Notes under the pieces: generated by a model
What the model saw: only the letters and a program-made list of their open reading frames with translations
Told to the model about the DNA's origin: nothing
Databases searched by the model: none
From: RGIG5612 sp963599255
Lineage (GTDB): Bacteria > Bacillota > Clostridia > Lachnospirales > Lachnospiraceae
Length of the DNA: 56,962 bases
Assembly: GCA_963599255.1 (NCBI GenBank)
Contig: CAVBWS010000008.1
Location: 1 to 56,962, forward strand
Direction: 5' to 3'
In this document: one piece after another, positions 44,389 to 53,305 of the stretch
How positions within the stretch are numbered: the first letter of the stretch is position 1
How the letters are laid out: each line of letters begins with the position of its first letter
Made by a program: the position numbers and the translations under genes

Positions 44389-45147
44389 TTAAATAACCTC
44401 TGAAGCATTTCGGTTTATATGCTCTTGAATTATATTTTTAACCCTGTTCGGCAGATCATTAAGCTCCTCGGCTGTTAATGATCTGGTCTCAATTGGTTCG
44501 CAGAATTCTATAACTGCACGATGGGGTTTGAAAAAAGGTTTGTGATCATCAAAAATATCACCGGTTCCGTTGACTGCGACCGGGATAATGCGCGCTCCTG
44601 CCTTGGTAGCAATCTTAAATGTTCCGGTGTGAAATGGAAGAAGTTCTCCCTCTGTATGACTTCTGGTACCTTCGGGATAAACTAACATGGAGATGCCATT
44701 TTTGAGAAGGTCGATACATTGAAGTACACATTGCATCCCCTGACGATGATCCTTTCTGTCCAGAAGGACGCCGTATATAGAAGAGATCCACCAGCTGATG
44801 ATGGGATATGACTTAAGCTCAATCTTTGCAAGGGCGCCGGTAAGCCCTTTGAAGGCAGGATATGTGAGAATTACATCAAAAAGGCTTCTGTGATTAGAGA
44901 CAAACACTACCGCGTCACCATCTTCCGGGAGGTTATCAAGCCCTTTATACAGAGCACTTGCACCCACAACGAAGGCCCAGAATTTGAAGCCTAACTGGAC
45001 AAATCCCAGAGCAACCCAGTCACCCTTCTTTTTATTAAAATGTCTGACTATCAGATAGTATGGATAAACAAATATACTGGCAATAGCGATAATAATGGTA
45101 GCTATTGCAAAAAATATTAAATGGATCATAATGAGACATTCTAACAT
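44389..45147 (-). CDS. plsC: 1-acyl-sn-glycerol-3-phosphate acyltransferase
   Basis: Membrane enzyme that makes phosphatidic acid. Seen: an N-terminal membrane segment (IFFAIATIIIAIASIFVYPY), the catalytic box FVSNHRSLFD (NHx4D), the substrate motif YPEGTRS and IIPVAVNGTG. 252 residues. The frame begins at ATG 45147, but the ATG six codons later (45129) is equally plausible; neither has a good ribosome site. Operon with murI; divergent from ileS. Confidence 0.92.
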   Translation of the reverse strand: MLECLIMIHLIFFAIATIIIAIASIFVYPYYLIVRHFNKKKGDWVALGFVQLGFKFWAFVVGASALYKGLDNLPEDGDAVVFVSNHRSLFDVILTYPAFKGLTGALAKIELKSYPIISWWISSIYGVLLDRKDHRQGMQCVLQCIDLLKNGISMLVYPEGTRSHTEGELLPFHTGTFKIATKAGARIIPVAVNGTGDIFDDHKPFFKPHRAVIEFCEPIETRSLTAEELNDLPNRVKNIIQEHINRNASEVI

Positions 45148-45451
45148 CAGACAAATGTATGTGCAAGAACTAACTGGCAGCTCGTGCTTGTGAAAACTTT
45201 ATCTTATGGTATAATTGCAGTTACGTTTTAACCGTGATAAATTCACCTTGAAGGTGATGCCAGCTTGCGTTTGCGCCGGGACGGCGCAGTTCACTGCGAG
45301 AAAACAATTAGCGAAGGCGTTTTCAAGCAGTGACTGCACGCCGAGGTTCACGGCGCATAGTAGCTGACTGTAATTCTTGGTAGAACCTGCCTAAGCTGGC
45401 AAGATCATTAACTCCGAAGTGACGAGAAAGCTTCGGGGAGAGGAGGATAAA
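45148..45451. other. Divergent control region of plsC-murI and ileS
   Basis: Contains a short palindrome TCACCTTGAAGGTGA near 45243, dispersed repeat copy B and a small hairpin CCGAAG/CTTCGG (45414-45436) directly before the ileS ribosome site. No T-box consensus for ileS was found. Confidence 0.6.
45272..45357 (+). repeat. Structured dispersed repeat, copy B
   Basis: Outer stem TGCGCCG / CGGCGCA, conserved GGGACGGCGCAG paired with CTGCACGCC, variable stem TCACTGC / GCAGTGA, inner stem GAAAAC / GTTTTC and loop AATTAGCGAAGGC. Same layout as copy A with compensating changes in the stems. It would be in the leader of ileS. Confidence 0.85.
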
Positions 45452-48400
45452 TTGTACGAGAAAGTTTTTACGGACTTAAATTTTACTGAGAGAGAGAAGA
45501 AGATCGAGCAGTTCTGGAAGGACAAGGAGATCTTCGAACAGAGCATGAAACAGCGAGCCGGCTGCCCGCAATATATGTTCTATGACGGACCACCGACGGC
45601 CAATGGCAAGCCTCATATCGGACACGTGCTTACACGTGTTATCAAGGATCTTATTCCGCGATATTGGACCATGAAGGGCTACGAGGTTCCGAGAAAAGCA
45701 GGCTGGGACACACATGGACTTCCTGTTGAGATCGAAGTTGAGAAATTGTTAAACCTCGACGGCAAGGAGCAGATCGAGCAGTATGGTATTGATCCGTTTA
45801 TCCAAAAATGTAAAGAAAGCGTATGGAAATATAAAGGAATGTGGGAGGACTTCAGCAGCACTGTGGGATTCTGGGCTGATATGGAGCACCCCTATGTTAC
45901 ATACGAGAATGATTATATAGAATCAGAGTGGTGGTCACTCAAGCAGATCTGGGAGAAAGGCCTCTTATACAAGGGCTATAAGATCGTTCCTTACTGCCCG
46001 AGATGCGGAACACCTCTGTCAAGCCACGAAGTAGCTCAGGGATACAAGGATGTTAAGGAGAGGACAGCTATCGCCAAGTTCAAAGTATCCGGAGAGAATG
46101 CATATTTCCTGGCATGGACCACAACACCGTGGACACTTCCGTCTAACGTGGCACTCTGCGTAAATCCTGACGAGACATATGTTAAGGTTCAGCAGGGCGA
46201 TGAGTTCTACTATATGGCAGAGGCTCTTCTTAATAAGGTCCTGGGGGATGATTATACTATCATCAAGAAGTACAAGGGTTCAGACCTTGAATATAAGGAA
46301 TATCATCCGCTTCTTGAGTGTGTGGATTATTCTAATGTTAAGGGCAAATGCCACTACATAGTATGTGACAGCTATGTAACTATGGATGATGGTACAGGCA
46401 TTGTTCATATCGCCCCTGCATTTGGTGAGGATGACTCCCGTGTGGGTAAGAAATACAACCTCCCGTTTGTTCAGTATGTTGACGGCAAGGGATGCATGAC
46501 CAAGGAAACCCCATGGGAAGGAGTATTTGTTAAGAAGGCAGATGCCCTTATTCTTGAGGAATTAAAGAACAAGAACCGTCTCTTCTCAGCACCTATGATG
46601 GAGCACAGCTATCCGTTCTGCTGGAGATGTGATACTCCTCTTATCTACTACGCTCGTGAGAGCTGGTTCATTAAGATGACTGCAGTAAAGGATGACCTGG
46701 TTCGCAACAACAATACAGTTAATTGGATCCCGGATTCTATCGGCAAGGGCCGTTTCGGAAGCTGGCTGGAAAATGTTCAGGACTGGGGTCTTAGCCGTAA
46801 CCGCTATTGGGGCACACCGCTTAATATCTGGGAGTGTGAATGCGGTAAGCAGCACAGTATCGGAAGCATCGAAGAACTGAAGAGCATGTCACCAAATTGT
46901 CCTGACGACATTGAGCTTCACAGACCATATATTGATGAGGTAACTATTACATGTCCTGACTGCGGTAAGCAAATGCACAGAGTTCCTGAGGTTATTGACT
47001 GTTGGTACGATTCAGGTTCCATGCCATTTGCACAGTATCATTATCCGTTCGAAAATCAGGAGCTGTTTAAGGCACATTTCCCGGCAGACTTTATATCAGA
47101 AGCTGTTGATCAGACAAGAGGCTGGTTCTATTCGTTGATGGCTATCTCTACACTGGTATTTAATCAGGCGCCATATAAGAATGTTATTGTTCTGGGCCAT
47201 GTTATGGACAAGGACGGCAAGAAGATGAGCAAGTCTAAGGGCAATGCAGTTGACCCGTTCGACGCCCTTGAAAAATATGGCGCAGATGCTATCAGATGGT
47301 ACTTCTACACGAACTCGGCTCCATGGCTTCCGTCAAGATTCTATGGTGACGCAGTTATGGAAGGCCAGCGTAAGTTCTTAGGAACACTGTGGAATACATA
47401 TGCTTTCTATGTTCTGTATGCTAATATTGACAACTTTAACCCGGCTGAGCATAAGCTGGAACCGGAGAAGCTCCCTGTAATGGATCGCTGGATCTTATCT
47501 AAGCTCAACTCGGTTGTTAAGACCGTTGATGAGTGCATGAAGAATTATAAGATTCCGGAATCCTGCCGCGCGCTTCAGGAATTTGTTGACGACCTGAGCA
47601 ATTGGTATGTTCGCCGCAGTCGTGAGAGATTCTGGGCCAAAGGAATGGAGCAGGATAAGATTAATGCGTATATGACTCTGTATACCAGCCTGGTTACATT
47701 GTGCAAGACAGCAGCACCGTTTATTCCGTTCATGACAGAGGACATTTACCAGAATCTGGTAGTAAGGGATTTCCCTAATGAACCGGAGAGCATTCATTTG
47801 TCTGACTTCCCGACAGTGGATGAATCGTTGATCGATACAGAACTTGAGGCCAATATGGATCACGTTCTTGAAGTGGTAGTAATGGGTCGTGCCTGCAGAA
47901 ATGCTTCTAATGTTAAGAACCGTCAGCCGCTGGCATGTATGTATATTAAGGCTCCGTGGGAGATGAATTCCTATTATACGGATATTGTGGCAGACGAACT
48001 GAATGTTAAGAAGGTTGAGATGAGGGAAGATGTAAGAGACTTCTCATCATATTCATTTAAACCTCAGCTTAAGACTGTCGGACCTAAGTTTGGCAAGCAG
48101 GTGGGAGAGATCAGAAATGCTCTGGCTGCCCTGGACGGCAATGCTGCAATGGATGAGATCAACGAGACCGGTCAGCTGAAGCTTAAACTCACAAACGGGG
48201 AAGCGGTTCTTGATAAAGATGATCTCTTGATCGAAACTGCACAGGTTGAGGGTTATGAATCCATGAGCGATTACGGCATCACGGTTGTTCTGGATCTTCA
48301 CCTTACAGATGAATTAATTGAGGAAGGCTTCATAAGGGAGATTGTTTCTAAGATACAGACCATGCGTAAGGAAGCAGGATTTGAGGTAATGGATATGATC

Positions 48401-48571
48401 ACGATTTACCTTAATGGCAATGACAGGTTAGAAAAACTTGTTTCTGACAAGAAGGATATGCTTCTTACGGATGTCATGGCAACTGAGGTTGTTACAGGTC
48501 AGGCTGAAGGATATACCAAGGAGTGGGATATCAACGGCGAGAAAGTGACAATCGGTGTTAAGAAGAATTAA
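45452..48571 (+). CDS. ileS: Isoleucyl-tRNA synthetase
   Basis: Class I synthetase that charges tRNA-Ile. Seen: HIGH in GKPHIGHVL, the editing domain with TTTPWTLPSN and DDGTGIVHIAP, KMSKS in GKKMSKSKGN, and a C-terminal anticodon-binding region. The 1039 residues and the FYDGPPTANG form suggest the longer type-2 group, which in other bacteria tolerates mupirocin; this is inference. Start: TTG 45452 behind GGAGAGGAGG matches homologues (YEKVFTDLNFTEREKKIE); the GTG at 45419 would run through a hairpin. No T-box was seen upstream. Confidence 0.95.
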   Translation: MYEKVFTDLNFTEREKKIEQFWKDKEIFEQSMKQRAGCPQYMFYDGPPTANGKPHIGHVLTRVIKDLIPRYWTMKGYEVPRKAGWDTHGLPVEIEVEKLLNLDGKEQIEQYGIDPFIQKCKESVWKYKGMWEDFSSTVGFWADMEHPYVTYENDYIESEWWSLKQIWEKGLLYKGYKIVPYCPRCGTPLSSHEVAQGYKDVKERTAIAKFKVSGENAYFLAWTTTPWTLPSNVALCVNPDETYVKVQQGDEFYYMAEALLNKVLGDDYTIIKKYKGSDLEYKEYHPLLECVDYSNVKGKCHYIVCDSYVTMDDGTGIVHIAPAFGEDDSRVGKKYNLPFVQYVDGKGCMTKETPWEGVFVKKADALILEELKNKNRLFSAPMMEHSYPFCWRCDTPLIYYARESWFIKMTAVKDDLVRNNNTVNWIPDSIGKGRFGSWLENVQDWGLSRNRYWGTPLNIWECECGKQHSIGSIEELKSMSPNCPDDIELHRPYIDEVTITCPDCGKQMHRVPEVIDCWYDSGSMPFAQYHYPFENQELFKAHFPADFISEAVDQTRGWFYSLMAISTLVFNQAPYKNVIVLGHVMDKDGKKMSKSKGNAVDPFDALEKYGADAIRWYFYTNSAPWLPSRFYGDAVMEGQRKFLGTLWNTYAFYVLYANIDNFNPAEHKLEPEKLPVMDRWILSKLNSVVKTVDECMKNYKIPESCRALQEFVDDLSNWYVRRSRERFWAKGMEQDKINAYMTLYTSLVTLCKTAAPFIPFMTEDIYQNLVVRDFPNEPESIHLSDFPTVDESLIDTELEANMDHVLEVVVMGRACRNASNVKNRQPLACMYIKAPWEMNSYYTDIVADELNVKKVEMREDVRDFSSYSFKPQLKTVGPKFGKQVGEIRNALAALDGNAAMDEINETGQLKLKLTNGEAVLDKDDLLIETAQVEGYESMSDYGITVVLDLHLTDELIEEGFIREIVSKIQTMRKEAGFEVMDMITIYLNGNDRLEKLVSDKKDMLLTDVMATEVVTGQAEGYTKEWDINGEKVTIGVKKN

Positions 48572-48577
48572 AATAAA

Positions 48578-48608
48578 CAGCGCTTGTGTCAATATGGCAC
48601 AGGCGCTG
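48578..48608 (+). terminator. Hairpin after ileS
   Basis: CAGCGC (48578-48583) pairs with GCGCTG (48603-48608), with an inner TTGTGTC/GGCACAG pairing. The T-run is poor (TGTTATGT), so termination strength is uncertain. Confidence 0.55.
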
Positions 48609-48612
48609 TGTT

Positions 48613-48707
48613 ATGTATGTGCCGTGAACCTCGGCTGCAGCCACTACTCGAAAACGCCTTCGCTGATTGTTTTCTCGTAGTGGTCTGCGCCGTCCCGGCA
48701 CATACAT
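48613..48707 (-). repeat. Structured dispersed repeat, copy C
   Basis: Outer stem ATGTATGTGCCG / CGGCACATACAT is a perfect 12-bp match; read on the minus strand it has the conserved GGGACGGCGCAG and CTGCAGCC parts, variable stem CCACTAC / GTAGTGG and inner stem GAAAAC / GTTTTC. It lies between convergent ileS and the LytTR gene. Confidence 0.85.
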
Positions 48708-48722
48708 GAACGCAGCGGTGGG

Positions 48723-48744
48723 GTGCCGTGAACCTCGGCTGCAA
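48723..48744 (-). repeat. Partial copy of the dispersed repeat
   Basis: GTGCCGTGAACCTCGGCTGC repeats the first part of copy C exactly, then diverges. It abuts the stop of the LytTR gene and is probably left by a tandem duplication. Confidence 0.7.
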
Positions 48745-48748
48745 CGAT

Positions 48749-49243
48749 TTATTTAATTTTGATACAGGATTTTTCGAGAATTTCCCTTAGCTGATTGTAA
48801 TATTTGGCGCCAATATTAAGCCGTTCATCGTCTTTCATGATGACGCAGCCGTCAACCATCATTTTGATATGATTAATGGATACGGCATAAGATTTGTGGA
48901 TTCTGATGAATCCGTATTTTTCGAGGATCGGATTAACTTGACTCCATCTGGCATAAAATCCGAACTGTTCACTGCTGGTGCGGATATACTTCATTCTGCC
49001 AAATGCTTCAATACAACAGATGTTTTCAATATCAAAAAGTCTGATTTCGTTTCCTTTTGACACCAACAGCCTGGTTCTGATGTTTGCGGCAGCGCTCTTA
49101 CTTAGCAGATCCTTCAGCATATGCCATGCTATCTGCTTTGTCGAATTGTAATCAAATATGTATGTGCTATCCTCGGTGCCGAATGATTCTAAAATTTCAA
49201 CTAACCTGCCCGTTTCAAATGTTAATACTAGGTTGACCATCAT
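48749..49243 (-). CDS. Orphan LytTR-domain DNA-binding protein
   Basis: 164 residues. Seen: a C-terminal LytTR domain at about 60-160 (IENICCIEAFGRMKYIRTSS, YGFIRIHKSYAVSINHIKMM, LNIGAKYYNQLREIL) and a short N-terminal part without a receiver domain. Good AAGGAGG before the ATG. It could act as a phosphorylation-independent regulator. The next minus-strand gene upstream, a membrane protein, is 328 bases away, so no operon is evident. Confidence 0.82.
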   Translation of the reverse strand: MMVNLVLTFETGRLVEILESFGTEDSTYIFDYNSTKQIAWHMLKDLLSKSAAANIRTRLLVSKGNEIRLFDIENICCIEAFGRMKYIRTSSEQFGFYARWSQVNPILEKYGFIRIHKSYAVSINHIKMMVDGCVIMKDDERLNIGAKYYNQLREILEKSCIKIK

Positions 49244-49571
49244 AAACTCCTCCTTATCGTCGGCGTCTCAAGTCAACGTTGTCTTAAGCATTTTGACTAT
49301 ATTGTTTTCAAGCTGCAGTTTTCTTCTCAGTACCGATTTCTAAAGTCCTGTCGGACTTATATTCTGCATCGATCCATGCTGCAAGATAACATAAATCTTG
49401 TCATAACAGATAACTTTTTAGTTTCATCCGGCGCTGATTGATATGCGCAGTTTAACAGTATTTATCATAGGAAGCCACAGACATAAGGCTATAAGTGATG
49501 TCGGGATAAGACCAGAGTTTCATTATCTGACTTTTTCGCTCGCCTACGAGGCAGAAAAAGAGCTGTTAAGT
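49244..49571. other. 328-base gap
   Basis: I see no gene, clear promoter or terminator. A 64-codon plus-strand frame from 49443 runs into the end of the membrane protein gene and looks spurious. Confidence 0.5.
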
Positions 49572-50258
49572 TTATATCTGGACCGCCAATTTGCTCTGAA
49601 AGAACTCGAATATTCTGTTGATCAGTTTGGTGATTAAACCTACGCATACCGCAGCGGCCACGGTGCCCTCACGCACACCCCTAATTCCGCCGGCAAATAA
49701 TAATCCCAGAATGCATGCTGTCAATACCAAAGTTACATCGAAGATAACCTTCATGTTGCCGAACTTAATGGGTTTAACCTGGCAGATCGCAAGAACCAAC
49801 CCCTCGCCGGCCAGAGTTATGACTTTGGAGCGAACTTCCATCCATACTCCGATGCCTACTAACAGTATGCCGATTATGCATAAGATAACCTGCTGCCAGT
49901 AACTGGAATATGAGATGCCGTCGGTCACTGCGATTGAGAAGTCTGTAAGATAGCCGAACAGAATTGCAATGGGCAGCTGCAGCAGCTGAAACAACTGATA
50001 CCGTTTTCTTAAAATTAAGATCTGCAGTGCTATTAAGACGCAGTGCAGCACAATTGTGGCTGTTCCCACTGACAGCGGTGTAATGACGCTGATAATATAG
50101 GGCAGACTTGAGATGGGGGATGTGCCGAGATTAGCCTTTATTGAGAAGGCAACGCCGAAGGCCATAACAAATAATCCGGGAATAAACAGAGCCCATCCCT
50201 TAACAGAACGCGCACCTTCAGAAACCTGAATCGTAAAATTCTTCTTGTTTTCTGACAT
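49572..50258 (-). CDS. YczE/DUF6198-like multi-pass membrane protein
   Basis: 228 residues with five to six hydrophobic segments. Seen: GLFVMAFGVAFSIKANLGTSPISSLPY near the start, as in YczE/YitT-like proteins, and GIRGVREGTVAAAVCVGLITK near the end. The family is uncharacterised; transport or regulation is suspected. Start ATG 50258 has AAAGG upstream. It follows the epimerase gene by about 47 bases and might share its transcript. Confidence 0.75.
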   Translation of the reverse strand: MSENKKNFTIQVSEGARSVKGWALFIPGLFVMAFGVAFSIKANLGTSPISSLPYIISVITPLSVGTATIVLHCVLIALQILILRKRYQLFQLLQLPIAILFGYLTDFSIAVTDGISYSSYWQQVILCIIGILLVGIGVWMEVRSKVITLAGEGLVLAICQVKPIKFGNMKVIFDVTLVLTACILGLLFAGGIRGVREGTVAAAVCVGLITKLINRIFEFFQSKLAVQI

Positions 50259-50305
50259 TTTTAAGAAACCTTTCTGGAAAGCTGCATGAAAAATAAAGCG
50301 AAATT

Positions 50306-51469
50306 TTATGAATAAAAGTCCTTATACCACTCAGCAAATTTTCTAAGTCCGTCCCGGAGGCTTGTTGACGGTTTGAAACCATAATCACGTTCTAACGCTG
50401 ATGTGTCAGCAAATGTTACCGGTACGTCGCCGGGCTGCATCGGCACTAGCTGCTTATGTGCTTCAAAGTCGTAGTCGGCCGGAAGGACATTTGCACGTAC
50501 TAATTCTTGCTGCAGGATGTCTACGAAATCCAGGAGATTTTCCGGATTGCTGTTTCCGATATTATAGATTGCGTATGGCGGGATCGGAAGACCGTCATCA
50601 CCGATATTCTTCTCAGGAGCACTCTGCATGACGCGCTTTACACCCTCTACTATATCATCAACATAGGTAAAGTCACGCTTGCAATTGCCATAATTAAAGA
50701 TCTGTATAGTTTCGCCCTTCAGCAGCTTATTAGTAAATCCGAAATATGCCATGTCCGGCCTTCCGGCAGGGCCATAAACTGTAAAGAATCTAAGGCCGGT
50801 TGACGGAATATTGTAGAGCTTGGAATAGGCGTGCGCTATGAGCTCGTTGCTTTTCTTGGTTGCTGCGTAGAGCGACACCGGATTATCAACCTTGTCGTCT
50901 GTGCTGTAGGGGACCTTCTTGTTGGTGCCATAGACAGAGGATGAGGAGGCATACACCAAATGCTCCACACCCTTGCTGCCATCGTCATATGAATGACGGC
51001 AGGCCTCCAGAATATTGTAGAAGCCTATAATGTTGGATTGAATATATGCATCCGGGTTTGTAATGGAGTAACGAACGCCTGCTTGGGCAGCGAGATTTAC
51101 GACAATGTCCGGTTTATGTTCAGCAAATATCATATCAATCAGAGATTTGTCTGCCAGGTCGCCCTTGTAGAATCTGTAAGTTGAACCTGTGGATGTTTTA
51201 TTGGCAGACTGTGACCTTTCATCAGCTGCATTCGCTGCGATCGAACCTTCATTATCGCCCATCACTGCGCCATGTTCGCAGGCACATTTTTCGATTTCAT
51301 TAAGCCGCCATTCCTTTATAGCCACGTCGTAATAATCATTGACGTTATCAAGCCCGATGATGTTGATCGGCGACTGCGTTCTTAACAGTTCCAGCACCAG
51401 ATTACTGCCGATAAATCCGGCTGATCCGGTAACAAGAATCGTTTTATTTCTTAAATCTATTTTCTGCAT
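50306..51469 (-). CDS. NAD-dependent nucleotide-sugar epimerase (UDP-glucuronate 4-epimerase-like)
   Basis: Short-chain dehydrogenase-fold enzyme of 387 residues. Seen: NAD loop VTGSAGFIGSNL, YASSSSVYGTNKKVPYS with the catalytic serine, the YAATKKSNE tyrosine-lysine pair, and FFTVYGPAGRPDMAYFGFT, which is typical of UDP-glucuronate 4-epimerases. About 35 extra residues are inserted at 62-96 (acidic, A- and S-rich). The neighbouring dehydrogenase would make its substrate, UDP-glucuronate; together they would give UDP-galacturonate for a surface polymer. Confidence 0.88.
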   Translation of the reverse strand: MQKIDLRNKTILVTGSAGFIGSNLVLELLRTQSPINIIGLDNVNDYYDVAIKEWRLNEIEKCACEHGAVMGDNEGSIAANAADERSQSANKTSTGSTYRFYKGDLADKSLIDMIFAEHKPDIVVNLAAQAGVRYSITNPDAYIQSNIIGFYNILEACRHSYDDGSKGVEHLVYASSSSVYGTNKKVPYSTDDKVDNPVSLYAATKKSNELIAHAYSKLYNIPSTGLRFFTVYGPAGRPDMAYFGFTNKLLKGETIQIFNYGNCKRDFTYVDDIVEGVKRVMQSAPEKNIGDDGLPIPPYAIYNIGNSNPENLLDFVDILQQELVRANVLPADYDFEAHKQLVPMQPGDVPVTFADTSALERDYGFKPSTSLRDGLRKFAEWYKDFYS

Positions 51470-51712
51470 ATATATTCCCCTATATTTTTCTTGAACAATT
51501 GTATCTACGCCGACCCGACATTATTGACGCAGTACTGGCGGCATTAGGGCGGGCATAGATTTTATTGGCCGTCAGCTGCATTACCGGTGCATCATTGTGT
51601 CAGTGTTACCTAAATATTCATGCATAGGTTAATGACCTTTGATCACAATAGTCCCGATGCACTTTTGTGTTAATGTCACGTGCTGTGAAGTCGGTATACA
51701 TAGCGCAGATCT

Positions 51713-53305
51713 CTAGTCTCTCCGGAACAGATCTCTGGTGTAAACCTTGTCTTTTACATCATCCAGGCAGCTGTCATATCTGTTGGCGATGATGCTGTGG
51801 CTCATTTTCTTGAATTTCTTCAGGTCGTTTACGACCTTGCTGCCGAAAAATGTTGTTCCGTTATCCAGCGTTGGCTCGTAAATGATAACTGTAGCGCCCT
51901 TAGCCTTAATCCTCTTCATAACACCCTGAATAGAGGACTGGCGGAAGTTATCAGAATTGGACTTCATTGTCAGCCGATATACGCCGACGATAACCTCTTT
52001 CTCCCGGCTCTCATCCCATTGACTGTTAGCCTCATACGCACCTGCCAGTTCAAGCACGCGGTCAGCAATAAAATCCTTACGGGTACGGTTACTGTCTACA
52101 ATAGCTGACATCATATTCTGCGGCACATCATTATAATTGGCCAGCAGCTGCTTAGTATCCTTCGGCAGACAATAGCCGCCGTAGCCGAAACTCGGGTTAT
52201 TGTAATGCATACCGATACGCGGGTCGAGACATACACCATTAATGATATCCTTCGTACTGAGTCCCTTCATTTCCGCATAAGTATCAAGCTCGTTGAAATA
52301 TGAAACTCGCAGAGCCAGGTAAGTGTTGGCAAATAATTTGACGGCTTCCGCCTCTGTGAATCCCATGAACAGAATATCGATATTATCCTTAATGGCACCT
52401 TCTTTAAGCAGCATTGCAAATGTATGTGAAGCCTGAACGATCCTGTCATTATCAGGATCTGTGGACACGATGATTCGTGACGGGTACAGATTGTCATACA
52501 GAGCCTTCGATTCGCGCAAGAATTCCGGACTGAATATGATATTATCTGTATGGTATTTTTCTCGTACTGATGCAGTGTAGCCTACCGGGATAGTGGACTT
52601 GATGACCATGACTGCCTCAGGGTTGACGCTTAAAACCAGTTCAATAACCGCTTCAACGGCTGAAGTATCAAAGTAGTTCTTCTGGCTGTCATAGTTAGTT
52701 GGCGCGGCGATAACAACGAAGTCTGCATCCTTGTACGCGGCTTCACCGTCTAATGTGGCGGTAAGATCCAGATCCTTTTCAGCCAGATATTTCTCAATAT
52801 ATTCATCTTGGATCGGAGACTTGCGGTTGTTAATAAGATCTACTTTCTCAGGAATAATATCTACTGCGGTTACATGATTGTGCTGTGACAGCAGTGTCGC
52901 AATGGACAGTCCGACATATCCTGTACCTGCCACAGCGATATTGTATTTGCGAGCGGTGGCGATGCTGTCTGCAGAGTCGGATTGAATATTGTGATTGCAG
53001 TCGGCTGTATTGTCACCAGATGTCTGCTGACCCCGGGCTGATGCGTTCTGAGCAAGAGCTGCTTGGTTTGCTGAATCTGGATTTACCGCATTTTCCTCAA
53101 CAAACAAATCGATGATATCGAATCCCAATGTTTCTGCAATAGATTGCAGCTGGTCGATGGATGGAATGTAGTCTTTATTTTCAAGCCGTCCGATCATTCC
53201 GCGGTGAATGCCTGTGGCAGCAGACAGCTGAGCCTGAGTAATTCCTTTCTCTTTTCTCTTATGGATGATGGTATCTGCCATCTTATCTATTGATAATTTT
53301 CTCAT
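51713..53305 (-). CDS. XRE helix-turn-helix / UDP-glucose 6-dehydrogenase fusion
   Basis: 530 residues. Residues 8-65 are a Cro/C1-type DNA-binding domain (IIHKRKEKGITQAQLSAATG, HRGMIGRLENKDYIPS). A polar linker follows (71-118). From about 120 it is a nucleotide-sugar dehydrogenase: NAD loop VAGTGYVGLSIAT, KSTIPVGYT, FSPEFLRE, and the catalytic cysteine in GYGGYCLPKD near residue 386. The enzyme would oxidise UDP-glucose (or a similar sugar nucleotide) to the uronic acid. Start ATG 53305 has GAGGAA eight bases upstream. A metabolic enzyme carrying its own DNA-binding domain suggests that it regulates transcription, possibly of itself. Confidence 0.9.
   Translation of the reverse strand: MRKLSIDKMADTIIHKRKEKGITQAQLSAATGIHRGMIGRLENKDYIPSIDQLQSIAETLGFDIIDLFVEENAVNPDSANQAALAQNASARGQQTSGDNTADCNHNIQSDSADSIATARKYNIAVAGTGYVGLSIATLLSQHNHVTAVDIIPEKVDLINNRKSPIQDEYIEKYLAEKDLDLTATLDGEAAYKDADFVVIAAPTNYDSQKNYFDTSAVEAVIELVLSVNPEAVMVIKSTIPVGYTASVREKYHTDNIIFSPEFLRESKALYDNLYPSRIIVSTDPDNDRIVQASHTFAMLLKEGAIKDNIDILFMGFTEAEAVKLFANTYLALRVSYFNELDTYAEMKGLSTKDIINGVCLDPRIGMHYNNPSFGYGGYCLPKDTKQLLANYNDVPQNMMSAIVDSNRTRKDFIADRVLELAGAYEANSQWDESREKEVIVGVYRLTMKSNSDNFRQSSIQGVMKRIKAKGATVIIYEPTLDNGTTFFGSKVVNDLKKFKKMSHSIIANRYDSCLDDVKDKVYTRDLFRRD

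Noticed and set aside
45148..45451. T-box riboswitch for ileS
   Set aside because: The conserved T-box sequence AGGGTGGNACCGCG is absent.
49443..49637. 64-codon plus-strand gene
   Set aside because: No ribosome site or recognisable content, and it overlaps the end of the YczE-like gene.
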